Assembly (NCBI GenBank): GCA_009773395.1
Contig: WRPI01000002.1
Span: 234,413-298,412, forward strand
Direction of reading: 5' to 3'
Length of the DNA: 64,000 nucleotides
DNA from: Hyphomonadaceae bacterium
GTDB lineage: Bacteria > Pseudomonadota > Alphaproteobacteria > Caulobacterales > Aquidulcibacteraceae
Positions within the stretch are counted from its first letter, which is position 1. Every line of letters starts with the position of its first letter. The notes beneath the pieces are model-generated. The model saw only the letters and a list, made by a program, of their open reading frames with translations. It did no database searches and was not told the DNA's origin. The position numbers were made by a program, and so were the translations under genes. Below are positions 8,838 to 16,514 of this stretch, in pieces.

Positions 8838-9125
8838 ATGCAAACAAGACACCCTCTTTTCGACGATCTTTCAAAGATCGCGGCAAATGCTGTTGGCCTT
8901 GCTCAAGGTGTAGGCGAAGAAGTTCGCACATTTTGGGACGGGCAGTTCGAACGCGCTATCACTGATATGGATTTGGTGCGCCGTGATGAATATGACGCCC
9001 TCAAAACAAGGGTTCAGTCATTGGAAGCCAAATTGACGGAATTGGCTGGTTCGAGCACTTCGGCTGCGCCAAAACCTGCCAAAGCTGCAAAGAAAACTGG
9101 GGCAAAATCAGCCAAAAATTCCTAA
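8838..9125 (+). CDS. ubiK: UbiK-family accessory factor (BMFP domain)
   Basis: A 95-residue protein of the BMFP/YqiC family. The N-terminal amphipathic helix (PLFDDLSKIAANAVGLAQGVGEE) is followed by a coiled-coil segment (DLVRRDEYDALKTRVQSLEAKLTEL) and a Lys/Ala-rich tail. UbiK binds UbiJ and lipids and assists the O2-dependent ubiquinone-biosynthesis complex; the family also has membrane-fusogenic activity in vitro. It is divergent from lgt, with about 207 bp between them. A ubiquinone hydroxylase gene (39558-40796) lies elsewhere in the window, so pathway presence is supported. Confidence 0.85.
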   Translation: MQTRHPLFDDLSKIAANAVGLAQGVGEEVRTFWDGQFERAITDMDLVRRDEYDALKTRVQSLEAKLTELAGSSTSAAPKPAKAAKKTGAKSAKNS

Positions 9126-9247
9126 ATGCTCTAAATGGCGCGAGTTTTGCTTTCCAAATAAAGCAGAAGCGCTATTATCCTGTTATGGTTCAGATTCGCA
9201 TTCAAAAATAACCGCCATTTTCGGCAACATAAATTGGAAACGCTCGC

Positions 9248-9742
9248 ATGATGTTATCAGATAACTACTTTGAAAATGGCGAAACTTTGGACAGTGTTGA
9301 AGCGGTGCTTATCAATGATAATCGCCCGTTTGAACGTATGGACAATGAAATCCATTTTTCATCGAGTATCACTTTTACAGAATTGCACGGCCATATTGCT
9401 TTGCGTGACGATAAATCGTCATTTTCAATTGCCTATATTTTTGAACAAAAAGTCCCGCCAGCAAAACGCACTGAAGTTGCGGCGCTTATATGCTTGCTTA
9501 ATGAAGCAATGTGGCTTGGTCATTTCGAAATCAATTCAGTTGAAGACAATATTGTTTGGCGTCACGTAGTTTCCATGATCGGGCGTTCGGACCCTGAGCC
9601 CGCCGAAGTTGCGGCAATTTTGGCGGCTGGCCTTGAAGCATGTGAGCGTTTTTATCCAGCTTTCAACTTCCTGCTTTGGGCCGGTAAAACCCCAGAACAA
9701 GCGGCGCAAGCGGCATTATTTGAGACCTTAGGAGAGGCTTAA
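9248..9742 (+). CDS. YbjN domain-containing protein
   Basis: A 164-residue protein of the YbjN family, with the order DNEIHFSSSITFTELHGHIALRDDKSSFSIAYIFEQKVPPAKRTEVAALICLLNEAMWLGHFEI followed by IVWRHVVSMIG. The fold resembles type III secretion chaperones; E. coli YbjN is tied to stress and motility regulation, but no biochemical role is agreed. The start has two tandem ATG codons (9248 and 9251). It lies one base upstream of proC, and the shared A-G-G-A-G-A-G ribosome site of proC sits inside its last codons, so the pair is probably co-translated. Confidence 0.85.
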   Translation: MMLSDNYFENGETLDSVEAVLINDNRPFERMDNEIHFSSSITFTELHGHIALRDDKSSFSIAYIFEQKVPPAKRTEVAALICLLNEAMWLGHFEINSVEDNIVWRHVVSMIGRSDPEPAEVAAILAAGLEACERFYPAFNFLLWAGKTPEQAAQAALFETLGEA

Positions 9743-9743
9743 A

Positions 9744-10547
9744 TTGGCTAATCTCGCTCTTTGCGGGGTTGGTCGCATGGGGCGGGCTTTGCTTGATGGC
9801 TGGGTTAAGGCCAATGCCGATTTCCATTTCACGCTTTTTGAACCCCATGCAGACCAAGCGCTTATTGAATTCGCGAGCACGAACAAGCTAGAATTAAATC
9901 CGCCAAAAATTACCGCCCCATTTGATATTGTTTTTATGGCCGTAAAACCACAAATGTTCGCGCAAATAATGGCAAGTGATTTCGCGCGCGCAATTGACCC
10001 ACAAACTTTGGTTATTTCGGTAATGGCGGGCATTTCGCTTGAGAATATGGCGGCAAAAACCAATGCGTTGCGCATCATACGCGCCATGCCCAATACGCCT
10101 GGGCAAATCGGGCAAGGAATTACCGCTTTTGTCGGCAATGAAAATTGCACCGCGCAAGACCATGGTTTGGCGTTGCAAACATTATCGCCATTGGGTGAAG
10201 TGGTGGCCTTGACTGACGAGGCCCAAATTGATGCGGTAACGGCGGTTTCAGGTTCGGGGCCCGCATATTTGTTCTTGCTGATCGAAGCCCTTACCAATGC
10301 CGCAATTGCGCAGGGATTATCGCCAGAATTGGCAACCAAACTTGCGCGGCAAACCATTATCGGATCCGCAAATTTAATGGCGCAAAGCGGCAAATCCGCC
10401 GAAAATTTGCGAGTTGAAGTCACCAGCCCCAAAGGAACCACCGAAGCGGCTCTGGAAGTTTTATTGGCCAAAAATGGCCTTGAAAGCCTGTTACAAAAAG
10501 CAGTTGATGCTGCGACCAAACGGTCAATTGAATTGGGCAAAAGCTAA
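9744..10547 (+). CDS. proC: Pyrroline-5-carboxylate reductase ProC
   Basis: A 267-residue NAD(P)H-dependent enzyme catalysing the last step of proline synthesis. The N-terminal Rossmann motif is LALCGVGRMGRALLDGW, followed by VFMAVKPQ, the IRAMPNTPGQIGQGITAF block, and the C-terminal signature AVSGSGPAYLFLLIEALTNAAIAQGL. It begins with TTG at 9744, set by AGGAGAG six bases upstream and a strict one-base gap after the YbjN stop. The 3' end overlaps the convergent histidine kinase by four bases. Confidence 0.95.
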   Translation: MANLALCGVGRMGRALLDGWVKANADFHFTLFEPHADQALIEFASTNKLELNPPKITAPFDIVFMAVKPQMFAQIMASDFARAIDPQTLVISVMAGISLENMAAKTNALRIIRAMPNTPGQIGQGITAFVGNENCTAQDHGLALQTLSPLGEVVALTDEAQIDAVTAVSGSGPAYLFLLIEALTNAAIAQGLSPELATKLARQTIIGSANLMAQSGKSAENLRVEVTSPKGTTEAALEVLLAKNGLESLLQKAVDAATKRSIELGKS

Positions 10548-11872
10548 GTTTTTAGCGGCAATCTTAGCGTCACCCGCAATCCGCCCAGCGGGCTTTTTGA
10601 CATTGTAATATCCCCACCATGCGAGCGCGCAACGTCGCGGGCAATTGAAAGCCCAAGGCCAACCCCATTGCGGTTTTGGTTGCGCGCGGGATCAAGGCGG
10701 CTAAATGGGTTTAGCGCTTCTTCATATTGGCTAGGGTCAATTCCGGGGCCATTATCGTCAATATGAATAAAGGCGTTTTTGTTTTTACGCGCAGCAACGA
10801 CTTCTACTTGTGTGCCAAACGAAATTGCATTGCTTATTAAATTGGCGATGCAGCGTTTTATAGATGCGGCGCGACCAATTATCTTGATTGTTGTGTCCAA
10901 ATCCTTTTCATTGATATTTGCGCCACTTCGTTTGGCGTCATCAAAACAGCTTTTAGCAATTTGATTTAATTCAAGAACTTCTGTTTCCTCGACCCATTCA
11001 CCGCGCGCGAATGTCAGATATTCTTCGAGCATTTCTTCCATTTGTTTTATGTCTTCGCACATGTCTTTGGTGGCATTATTCTTTTCCAACATTGCAAGTT
11101 CGAGCTTTAATCGGGTTAAAGGCGTGCGCAAATCATGGCTTACGCCGGCCAAAATATTGGTGCGTTGTTCGATGTGGCGGCCAATTCGCGCCCGCATATC
11201 GAGGAAAGCATGGGTCGCCCTGCGGATTTCGCGTGAACCTGCGGGTTTAAGCGGCACAACTTCGCCGCGTCCAAAACGCTCGGCAGCATCCGCCAATCGC
11301 TCCATAGGCCGGACTTGGTTGCGGATAAACAAAACCGAAACCAAGCCCAAAAGCAAGGTCGCACCCGTTAGCCACAGAAGGAAAATCCCACCAGTTGAAG
11401 CGAAAACGCGGTCGCGGTATGCCAAATAGCGCAAAACCCCCTGCGGGACTTTTACCCTTATATCGACATAATCAGGATAGCGCGTGGTATCAAACCAAAA
11501 TGGTTGGCTCACTGAGCCATCAAGCGCGCGGCGCAAAGTTCGGTCAAACGCGGGAATAAGGGCATTGCGGTTTGAAGTTGGCAAAACTGCACCCGGTTTC
11601 AAATCAACCGAAAGCCGCAAACGTGCTTCGGCGTCGCGCTTGAGATTGGCGAAATTTGCGGGGCTGGGGTCGGCCAAATAGCGCGTTGTAATATATGAAA
11701 CATCGCCAGCCGCAGCTTCGGACAATGCGCGGCTAACTTGGCCCCAATGCAGGTCAAAAAACATATATGTCACAACAATTTGCATCAACGCAATTGGCAA
11801 AACAATAATCAGCAACGAGCGCGCAAAAAGCCCGTCTGGTGTCCATTTGCTGAAACTGATAAATAAACTCAC
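10544..11872 (-). CDS. EnvZ-like sensor histidine kinase
   Basis: A 442-residue inner-membrane kinase. It has a first membrane helix (LFARSLLIIVLPIALMQIVV), a periplasmic loop of about 120 residues, a second helix (GGIFLLWLTGATLLLGLVSV), a HAMP linker, a DHp helix with phospho-acceptor His in AGVSHDLRTPLTRLKLE, an N box (CIANLISNAISFG), a G1 box (DDNGPGIDP) and a G2 box (NGVGLGLSIARDVA). This is the EnvZ/RstB type. I place the start at GTG 11872, preceded by GGGAAAA; the frame stays open to 11959, but that part runs into a dispersed repeat. The likely partner is the OmpR-like regulator at 12498-13178, separated by a cold-shock gene on the other strand. Confidence 0.88.
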   Translation of the reverse strand: MSLFISFSKWTPDGLFARSLLIIVLPIALMQIVVTYMFFDLHWGQVSRALSEAAAGDVSYITTRYLADPSPANFANLKRDAEARLRLSVDLKPGAVLPTSNRNALIPAFDRTLRRALDGSVSQPFWFDTTRYPDYVDIRVKVPQGVLRYLAYRDRVFASTGGIFLLWLTGATLLLGLVSVLFIRNQVRPMERLADAAERFGRGEVVPLKPAGSREIRRATHAFLDMRARIGRHIEQRTNILAGVSHDLRTPLTRLKLELAMLEKNNATKDMCEDIKQMEEMLEEYLTFARGEWVEETEVLELNQIAKSCFDDAKRSGANINEKDLDTTIKIIGRAASIKRCIANLISNAISFGTQVEVVAARKNKNAFIHIDDNGPGIDPSQYEEALNPFSRLDPARNQNRNGVGLGLSIARDVARSHGGDITMSKSPLGGLRVTLRLPLKT

Positions 11873-11955
11873 ACGATTTTCCCACGTTTGTTGCCAAGTC
11901 AACCTAATATATGGCTTTTGCAGATATGTGAAGGGAAGGGCGCGTAGCGACCGCT

Positions 11956-12085
11956 TCAACCCCTTCAGTCAATTCGCTTACGCGAATTGCCAGCTTCCCC
12001 ATTCATAGGGAAGCAGACGGTTAAGGCGTCTCCTTACCCGCTTGCGGGGAAGGTGGCATTTGCGCAGCAAATGACGGAAGGGGTG
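11956..12085. repeat. Dispersed palindromic repeat, copy A
   Basis: This stretch contains the two halves found again at 44578-44722 and 46368-46562. The first half reads AACCCCTTCAGTC, then an AATTCGC/GCGAATT stem, GCCAGCTTCCCC and GGGAAGCAGA. The second reads CTCCTTACCC...GGGGAAGGTGG...GACGGAAGGGGT. The order of the halves is reversed compared with the other copies. It lies between the 5' end of the histidine kinase and the leader of the cold-shock gene, and no transposase is present. It is probably a non-autonomous REP/MITE-like element. Confidence 0.75.
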
Positions 12086-12271
12086 GTTTTATTTATCTGC
12101 TGCCCACTACCCCCCCCATTTGCCTTACCCATAAAAACCTGCTACATGCCCAAGTTCGACATGGCCTTAATGGAAATCTCGCCTCTTAAGGTTTGTTTGC
12201 TCCCTAATACCCATACGAAGAAAGGCTTGCGATGTCGTAGGTCTAAATTGATTGTTGTAAAGGACAAACAA

Positions 12272-12478
12272 ATGATCACTGGTACAGTTAAATTTTTCAA
12301 CCCTGATAAAGGTTATGGTTTCATCGCTCCTGATGGCGGCGGCGCTGATGCGTTCGTGCATATTTCGGCAGTAGAACGCGCTGGCATGACTACTTTGGAC
12401 AAAAACCAAAAAGTTTCATATGAGCTTGAAACTGATGCTCGCGGCAAAACTTCTGCTGTGAATCTTCAACCTGCATAA
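12272..12478 (+). CDS. cspA: Cold-shock domain protein
   Basis: A 68-residue single cold-shock domain, binding single-stranded RNA/DNA as an RNA chaperone. RNP1 appears as KGYGFIAP and RNP2 as DAFVHIS, inside the typical start MITGTVKFFNPDKGYGFI. The ATG at 12272 is set by AAAGGAC. The open frame continues upstream to 11987 but that part is repeat and leader sequence. As in other csp genes, a long untranslated leader (about 150 bases after the repeat) may fold in a temperature-dependent way; this is inference. The gene lies on the plus strand between two minus-strand genes for a likely two-component pair. Confidence 0.92.
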   Translation: MITGTVKFFNPDKGYGFIAPDGGGADAFVHISAVERAGMTTLDKNQKVSYELETDARGKTSAVNLQPA

Positions 12479-12497
12479 AAGCGGTTAGAGTTAAAAA

Positions 12498-13178
12498 CTA
12501 CATATCGGGGGCGAGGCGATAGCCTTGCCCCCTTATTGTTTGCAGATATTGTGGTTCGGCGGCATCGGGCTCTAATTTGCGCCGAAGCCGCGTAACTTGC
12601 ACATCAATCGATCTGTCGGCGGCAACCCCGGCTTTGCGCGCCAGTTCTTCGCGAGTCACAGTGCTTCCCGCGCGGGCCGATAATTCGCGCATAAGGCTTT
12701 TTTCGGTTTCGGTGAGCCTTATGGCCTTGCCAGCCATGCGCAATTCATCACGTTCCAAATCATAAACCGCCGCGCCAAATTGCAATTGCTTCATGGCGGG
12801 CGCGGGTTTTGAGCGTTTGAGGATATTGCCAATTCTTAGCGCGAGTTCTTCGGGCTCAAATGGCTTTGGCAAATAATCATCAGCGCCCGCGACAAGCCCA
12901 GCAATGCGGTCTTGCGCTTCGCCTCTTGCGGTCAAAAGCAAGATCGGCGTGTCTTTTTCGCGCCTGATTGCGGTGGTAAGGCTTATGCCATCTTCACCCG
13001 GCATCATTACATCCAAAACAATCAAATCAAATTGCGCCAAATCCAATAAATTACGCGCGATTTTAGCGTCGGCAGCGGTGGAAATACTATATCCATGCGT
13101 GGTTAGAAATCGTTTCAAAAGGTCACGAATTCTGTCATCATCATCAACAATCAATATATGCGCGGAACCATAGCTCAT
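12498..13178 (-). CDS. OmpR-family response regulator
   Basis: A 226-residue DNA-binding regulator. The receiver domain has the acidic pocket (ILIVDDDDRIRD), the phospho-acceptor Asp in VLDVMMPGEDG, the Thr in LLLTARGE and the Lys in YLPKPFEPEEL. The C-terminal winged helix has LTETEKSLMRELSARAGSTVTREEL, RSIDVQVTRLRRKLEPD and TIRGQGYRL, the OmpR/PhoB layout. The ATG overlaps the stop of the upstream MarR gene by four bases (ATGA), so they form one operon. The likely cognate kinase lies 626 bp downstream in the same orientation. Confidence 0.92.
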   Translation of the reverse strand: MSYGSAHILIVDDDDRIRDLLKRFLTTHGYSISTAADAKIARNLLDLAQFDLIVLDVMMPGEDGISLTTAIRREKDTPILLLTARGEAQDRIAGLVAGADDYLPKPFEPEELALRIGNILKRSKPAPAMKQLQFGAAVYDLERDELRMAGKAIRLTETEKSLMRELSARAGSTVTREELARKAGVAADRSIDVQVTRLRRKLEPDAAEPQYLQTIRGQGYRLAPDM

Positions 13179-13681
13179 AATTTATTTCCTTTGTGCGTCG
13201 GCGCAGCGGTAATAATTGACCACAAAACTTGATCCGAGCCATAAACGGCATCCGCGCCAACATTGCGATAAGCATGAGCCAAAGCTGCGCGCATGTTTGC
13301 GCCAAAATCACGCTCGATTTCACGGCCCAAGTCAGTCAAGCTGATGATTTTCCGTCTTTTGTCGCGTGGGTCATCAATCCTTGCCAGGATTTTGCGTTTT
13401 TCAAGATTGCGCAGAGTTTTTGTGAAAGCCTGCTTTGTCACTGCCAAACGATGCCCCAAATTAAGCACTGTATCAGCCTTGGCGCCAATTGTGATAATCG
13501 CTTTGGCTTCGGCCCAATTTAGGTCAAACTTGGCTTGGTCTTGTGCGCATAGGTTTTTGAGAGCCGAAGCAACTTCAAAAATTGCCGCCAAACCAAATTG
13601 CAACTCATCTTCACGCAGAAAAAGCCGCGAGTAAGTTTCATTATTTGGCGTGGTTGCATTGAATGGGTGAATTACTGCCAT
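13175..13681 (-). CDS. MarR-family transcriptional regulator
   Basis: A 168-residue winged-helix protein. The DNA-binding core is recognisable as LNWAEAKAIITIGAKADTVLNLGHRLAVTKQAFTKTLRNLEKRKILARIDDPRDKRRKIISLTDLGREI, with the MarR wing DxRDKRxKxxSLT. Long N- and C-terminal helices for dimerisation flank it. It is co-transcribed with the OmpR-like regulator (four-base overlap) and divergent from ilvE. The intergenic region holds two good palindromes (13735-13780), so autoregulation and control of ilvE are plausible but unproven. The ligand is unknown. Confidence 0.88.
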   Translation of the reverse strand: MAVIHPFNATTPNNETYSRLFLREDELQFGLAAIFEVASALKNLCAQDQAKFDLNWAEAKAIITIGAKADTVLNLGHRLAVTKQAFTKTLRNLEKRKILARIDDPRDKRRKIISLTDLGREIERDFGANMRAALAHAYRNVGADAVYGSDQVLWSIITAAPTHKGNKL

Positions 13682-13734
13682 TTGCTTTGATTTTGATTTC
13701 TAAAGTAATTGCTTGAAAGGCCGCAAGGTGCGAT

Positions 13735-13780
13735 AGTTAGCAATCTAACTGATTTCTATTTAATCTCAACCAATTGGTTG
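13735..13780. promoter_or_regulatory. Two palindromes in the marR-ilvE divergent region
   Basis: AGTTAG (13735-13740) and CTAACT (13745-13750) form perfect 6-bp arms around CAAT. CAACCAATTGGTTG (13767-13780) is a perfect 14-bp palindrome. Both lie in the 120-bp gap between divergent marR and ilvE. MarR dimers bind inverted repeats of this size, so these are candidate operators; direct evidence is lacking. Confidence 0.45.
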
Positions 13781-13801
13781 CATTTAATTTTGGGTGTTCT
13801 A

Positions 13802-14668
13802 ATGGATTTTGTTCCTTATGATGATCGTGATGGCTGGATATGGATGGACGGCCACTTTGTTCCTTGGCGTGAAGCGAAGGTTCATATTCTAACCCATGGC
13901 CTGCATTATGGCTCGTGCGTATTTGAGGGTGAACGCGCCTATAATGGTAAAATTTTTGAAAGTCGCAAACATACGCAACGCTTGATGCGCTCCGCCGAAA
14001 TATTGGGTATGACGCCAAGATTCAGTGTGGACGAAATTGAAGACGCGAAAAAAGAAGCCATGGCCAAAAACGGCTTTGAAGATTGCTATGTAAGGCCATT
14101 GATGTGGCGCGGCAGTGAAATGATGGGGGTTTCGGCGCAGCAAAATACCATCCGCGCCGCTGTTGCAGTGTGGCATTGGGGCAATTATTTTGCCGATAAA
14201 ATGTCGGGTATTCGCCTTGCCAATGCCAAATGGCGTCGGCCCGACCCACTAACCGCGCCCCATGAAGCCAAAGCTGCGGGCCTTTATATGATTTGCACTG
14301 ACAGTAAGCACGTTGCCGAGGCCCAAGGCTATAATGACGCGATGATGCTTGATTATCGCGGCCATGTTGCCGAAGCGACGGGCGCGAATATTTTCTTCGT
14401 CCAAGACGGCGCAATCCATACGCCAACACCTGATTGCTTTTTGAACGGCATTACGCGGCAGACCGTTATGGGGATAGCCCGCGAAAAGGGCTATGAAGTT
14501 GTGGAGCGCACAATTATGCCCGACGAAATCGGCAATTTTACCGAGTGCTTTATCACTGGCTCTGCCGCCGAAGTTACACCGGTTAAAGAAATTGCAGGAA
14601 CCATGTATCAACCGGGCCGAATTTGTGAGGATTTGGTCACGAGTTATGAGGCACTGGTACGGGCGTAA
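13802..14668 (+). CDS. ilvE: Branched-chain amino acid aminotransferase
   Basis: A 288-residue fold-type IV PLP enzyme that transaminates the 2-oxo acids of valine, leucine and isoleucine. The start MDFVPYDDRDGWIWMDGHFVPW and THGLHYGSCVFEGERAY are typical. The PLP-lysine region is HEAKAAGLYMICT, followed by LDYRGHVAEATGANIFFV and the phosphate-binding NGITRQTV. The C-terminal part has ECFITGSAAEVTPV. The ATG at 13802 matches homologues; the frame is open upstream to 13709 without similarity. It faces marR across a palindrome-rich 120-bp region. Confidence 0.93.
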   Translation: MDFVPYDDRDGWIWMDGHFVPWREAKVHILTHGLHYGSCVFEGERAYNGKIFESRKHTQRLMRSAEILGMTPRFSVDEIEDAKKEAMAKNGFEDCYVRPLMWRGSEMMGVSAQQNTIRAAVAVWHWGNYFADKMSGIRLANAKWRRPDPLTAPHEAKAAGLYMICTDSKHVAEAQGYNDAMMLDYRGHVAEATGANIFFVQDGAIHTPTPDCFLNGITRQTVMGIAREKGYEVVERTIMPDEIGNFTECFITGSAAEVTPVKEIAGTMYQPGRICEDLVTSYEALVRA

Positions 14669-14737
14669 AATAAAACAGGATAATTTGCGTTTGACCATTG
14701 CAAGTTTTGAAATGACTGAATTTGTTGGAGTCTGTCT

Positions 14738-15451
14738 ATGCGTGAACTAATAAAAAAAATGGCGGCGGCAATTATTTTTTGCTCATTTTTGCTGAGCGGC
14801 GAAGCAATCGCCCAAGAATTTCGAACAAAATCGCGGCCAAGAAGTCAGACAGATGCCATGGAAGCTTTGTTGTTTGAGTTTACAGCTAAATCCGCAGTCG
14901 CAATTAGGGATGGAAACGCACAAGGCGCATTTCGTCAGCTAATTGAAGTTAGCACTGGCAATCGCGAAAATGACATCGAAATTAAGGCAGTTCTTCGCAA
15001 CGACTATTCGGGTTTGAGTTGCGTATTCGCAAAAGAGGATAAAATCTCGGTGCAAATTTCCCACCGCGATGAAAGAGGGAATCCAGACGGTGTGTCTTGT
15101 ACGGTCGAAAATCGAAACGGCACTTTTTCCTTTTATGCTCAACGCTATGGCGAGCTTAACGTTGAAACCGAACTTGCAAAAGCGCGTGAGGAAATTCGGG
15201 CGCTGCACCCGAATTTGCGCGAAGTTGAAACGCCGATTAATCGGGCTTCGAACAACGTGCCTTCGTACGATAATGTTGCCACCAATACTCAAAGTGCTTC
15301 TTTTGAATTTCAAGAAAACTTCCGGCAACAAATAGAGTCTGTATTTGTAACCCAAAGAGAAGGTTGGTTGCTGCATTTGCGCCACAAAGGTCCAAAATCG
15401 CGCGGGCTTGCAGCTTCTTCGGCTTGGTATAGCTTCCTCGCGGCGCGCTAA
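14738..15451 (+). CDS. Secreted protein of unknown function, paralogue of 16515-17282
   Basis: A 237-residue protein with a signal peptide (KKMAAAIIFCSFLLSGEAIAQ, cleavage after the final AIA). I do not recognise a named domain. A middle block carries two Cys residues, SGLSCVFAKEDKISVQISHRDERGNPDGVSC, then FSFYAQRYGEL. The same pattern (SGLICGF...IYHVDGNGKPDDVGC...NFYAYR) is in the protein at 16515-17282, so the two are diverged members of one family, probably with a disulfide. The C-terminal part is not shared in an obvious way. It is followed one base later by the DUF3147 gene, suggesting an operon. Confidence 0.75.
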   Translation: MRELIKKMAAAIIFCSFLLSGEAIAQEFRTKSRPRSQTDAMEALLFEFTAKSAVAIRDGNAQGAFRQLIEVSTGNRENDIEIKAVLRNDYSGLSCVFAKEDKISVQISHRDERGNPDGVSCTVENRNGTFSFYAQRYGELNVETELAKAREEIRALHPNLREVETPINRASNNVPSYDNVATNTQSASFEFQENFRQQIESVFVTQREGWLLHLRHKGPKSRGLAASSAWYSFLAAR

Positions 15452-15452
15452 A

Positions 15453-15803
15453 ATGACGCAATTACTGATAAGAGCCTTAATAAGCGGAATATTAGTTGCA
15501 GTAATTGCCCTTATTGCAAAACGCGAACCGACAATTGGCGCATTGGTTGCATCATTGCCATTGATTTCAATTCTCGCTGTAATTTGGCTTTGGGGTGACA
15601 CAAAAGACGGCGCTTTGATCGCCAATCATTTGGAAGCCACATTTTGGCTAGTGTTACCAAGCCTGCCAATGTTTTTATTGATACCAAAATTGTTGCGAAG
15701 CGGCATATCGTTTTGGGCGGCATTATTCTTGGGAATTATTCTCACAATCGCGCTTTATTTTGGCGGCACAATGCTTATGAGTAAATGGAAAATTGTGCAA
15801 TGA
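15453..15803 (+). CDS. DUF3147 family small membrane protein
   Basis: A 116-residue inner-membrane protein with four hydrophobic helices. It matches the DUF3147 (YdgC-like) pattern: LIRALISGILVAVIALIAKREPTIGALVASLPLISILAVIWLW, then HLEATFWLVLPSLPMFLLIPKLL. The function of the family is unknown. The ATG at 15453 lies one base after the upstream stop, and its own stop overlaps the YhhN gene by four bases (ATGA), so three genes are translationally linked. Upstream in-frame starts would overlap the secreted protein gene and are not preferred. Confidence 0.85.
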   Translation: MTQLLIRALISGILVAVIALIAKREPTIGALVASLPLISILAVIWLWGDTKDGALIANHLEATFWLVLPSLPMFLLIPKLLRSGISFWAALFLGIILTIALYFGGTMLMSKWKIVQ

Positions 15804-16477
15804 AATCAAAATATTGGCTCGTATTATTCATTGTTTGCGGCATCGTCGAAATATTCGCCGAAGCTACGAATATTCGCGCTTTGGTGCTAATTTCAAAACC
15901 GCTTTTGATGCCGATTTTGGCTGGTTTCGCATTTTTCAAAGCGCGTGAAATGGGCGTGGCAGTGCCCGGGGCTTTGTTTGGCGCGCTTTTGTTTTCGCTT
16001 TTCGGGGATGTTATTTTATTGTTTGCAAGCGGTAATGAATCCTATTTTTTAATGGGCTTGGTGGCGTTTCTAATAGGGCACTTATTCTATATTGCGCTTA
16101 ATTTACGCGGCAAACCAAAATTTCGGTTCGATGTCGAAGCAATCATTTTTATGCTGCCGATACTAATTTTTTCGGGCACGATGTTGAGCAAAATTGCGGA
16201 ACAATCGCCCACCATGACTGTGCCAGTTTCGCTTTATTCAACTATATTATGTGCTTTGTTTTACACTGGGCTGATGGCGCAAAATGCCAAGGCGAAAAAG
16301 GACGGATTGGTCTTGATGGGCGGCATTACGCTGTTCATTATTTCGGATAGCCTAATCGGCCTAAACCGCTTCATTGCGCCATTTGCAGGGGCAGGGGTGG
16401 CGATTATGGCGACCTATATTATTGCGCAATATTTGTTGGTATTGGGAAATATGATGCGCAGAGAACCAAAAATCTAG
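15800..16477 (+). CDS. YhhN family (lysoplasmalogenase-like) membrane protein
   Basis: A 225-residue protein with about eight membrane helices, matching the YhhN/TMEM86 family. Typical segments are LVLISKPLLMPILAGFAF, GALLFSLFGDVILLF with its membrane Asp, and LMGLVAFLIGHLFYIALNL, then GGITLFIISDSLIGLNRF. Human TMEM86 members hydrolyse the vinyl-ether bond of lysoplasmalogens; the bacterial role is less clear because most aerobes lack plasmalogens. The ATG at 15800 overlaps the DUF3147 stop; an ATG five codons earlier also exists. Confidence 0.85.
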   Translation: MKSKYWLVLFIVCGIVEIFAEATNIRALVLISKPLLMPILAGFAFFKAREMGVAVPGALFGALLFSLFGDVILLFASGNESYFLMGLVAFLIGHLFYIALNLRGKPKFRFDVEAIIFMLPILIFSGTMLSKIAEQSPTMTVPVSLYSTILCALFYTGLMAQNAKAKKDGLVLMGGITLFIISDSLIGLNRFIAPFAGAGVAIMATYIIAQYLLVLGNMMRREPKI

Positions 16478-16514
16478 AGCGGTCGATATTTCAGCAAAAT
16501 AGTGAGAAATAGAT

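Noticed and set aside
11873-11959. N-terminal extension of the histidine kinase
   Set aside because: The longer frame enters the dispersed repeat at 11956. The first membrane helix and ribosome site fit the GTG at 11872.
11987-12271. N-terminal extension of the cold-shock gene
   Set aside because: The frame stays open, but the sequence is repeat and leader. The family start MITGTVKFF and its ribosome site are at 12272.
14249-14698. 149-codon frame opposite ilvE
   Set aside because: Antisense shadow of a clear aminotransferase.
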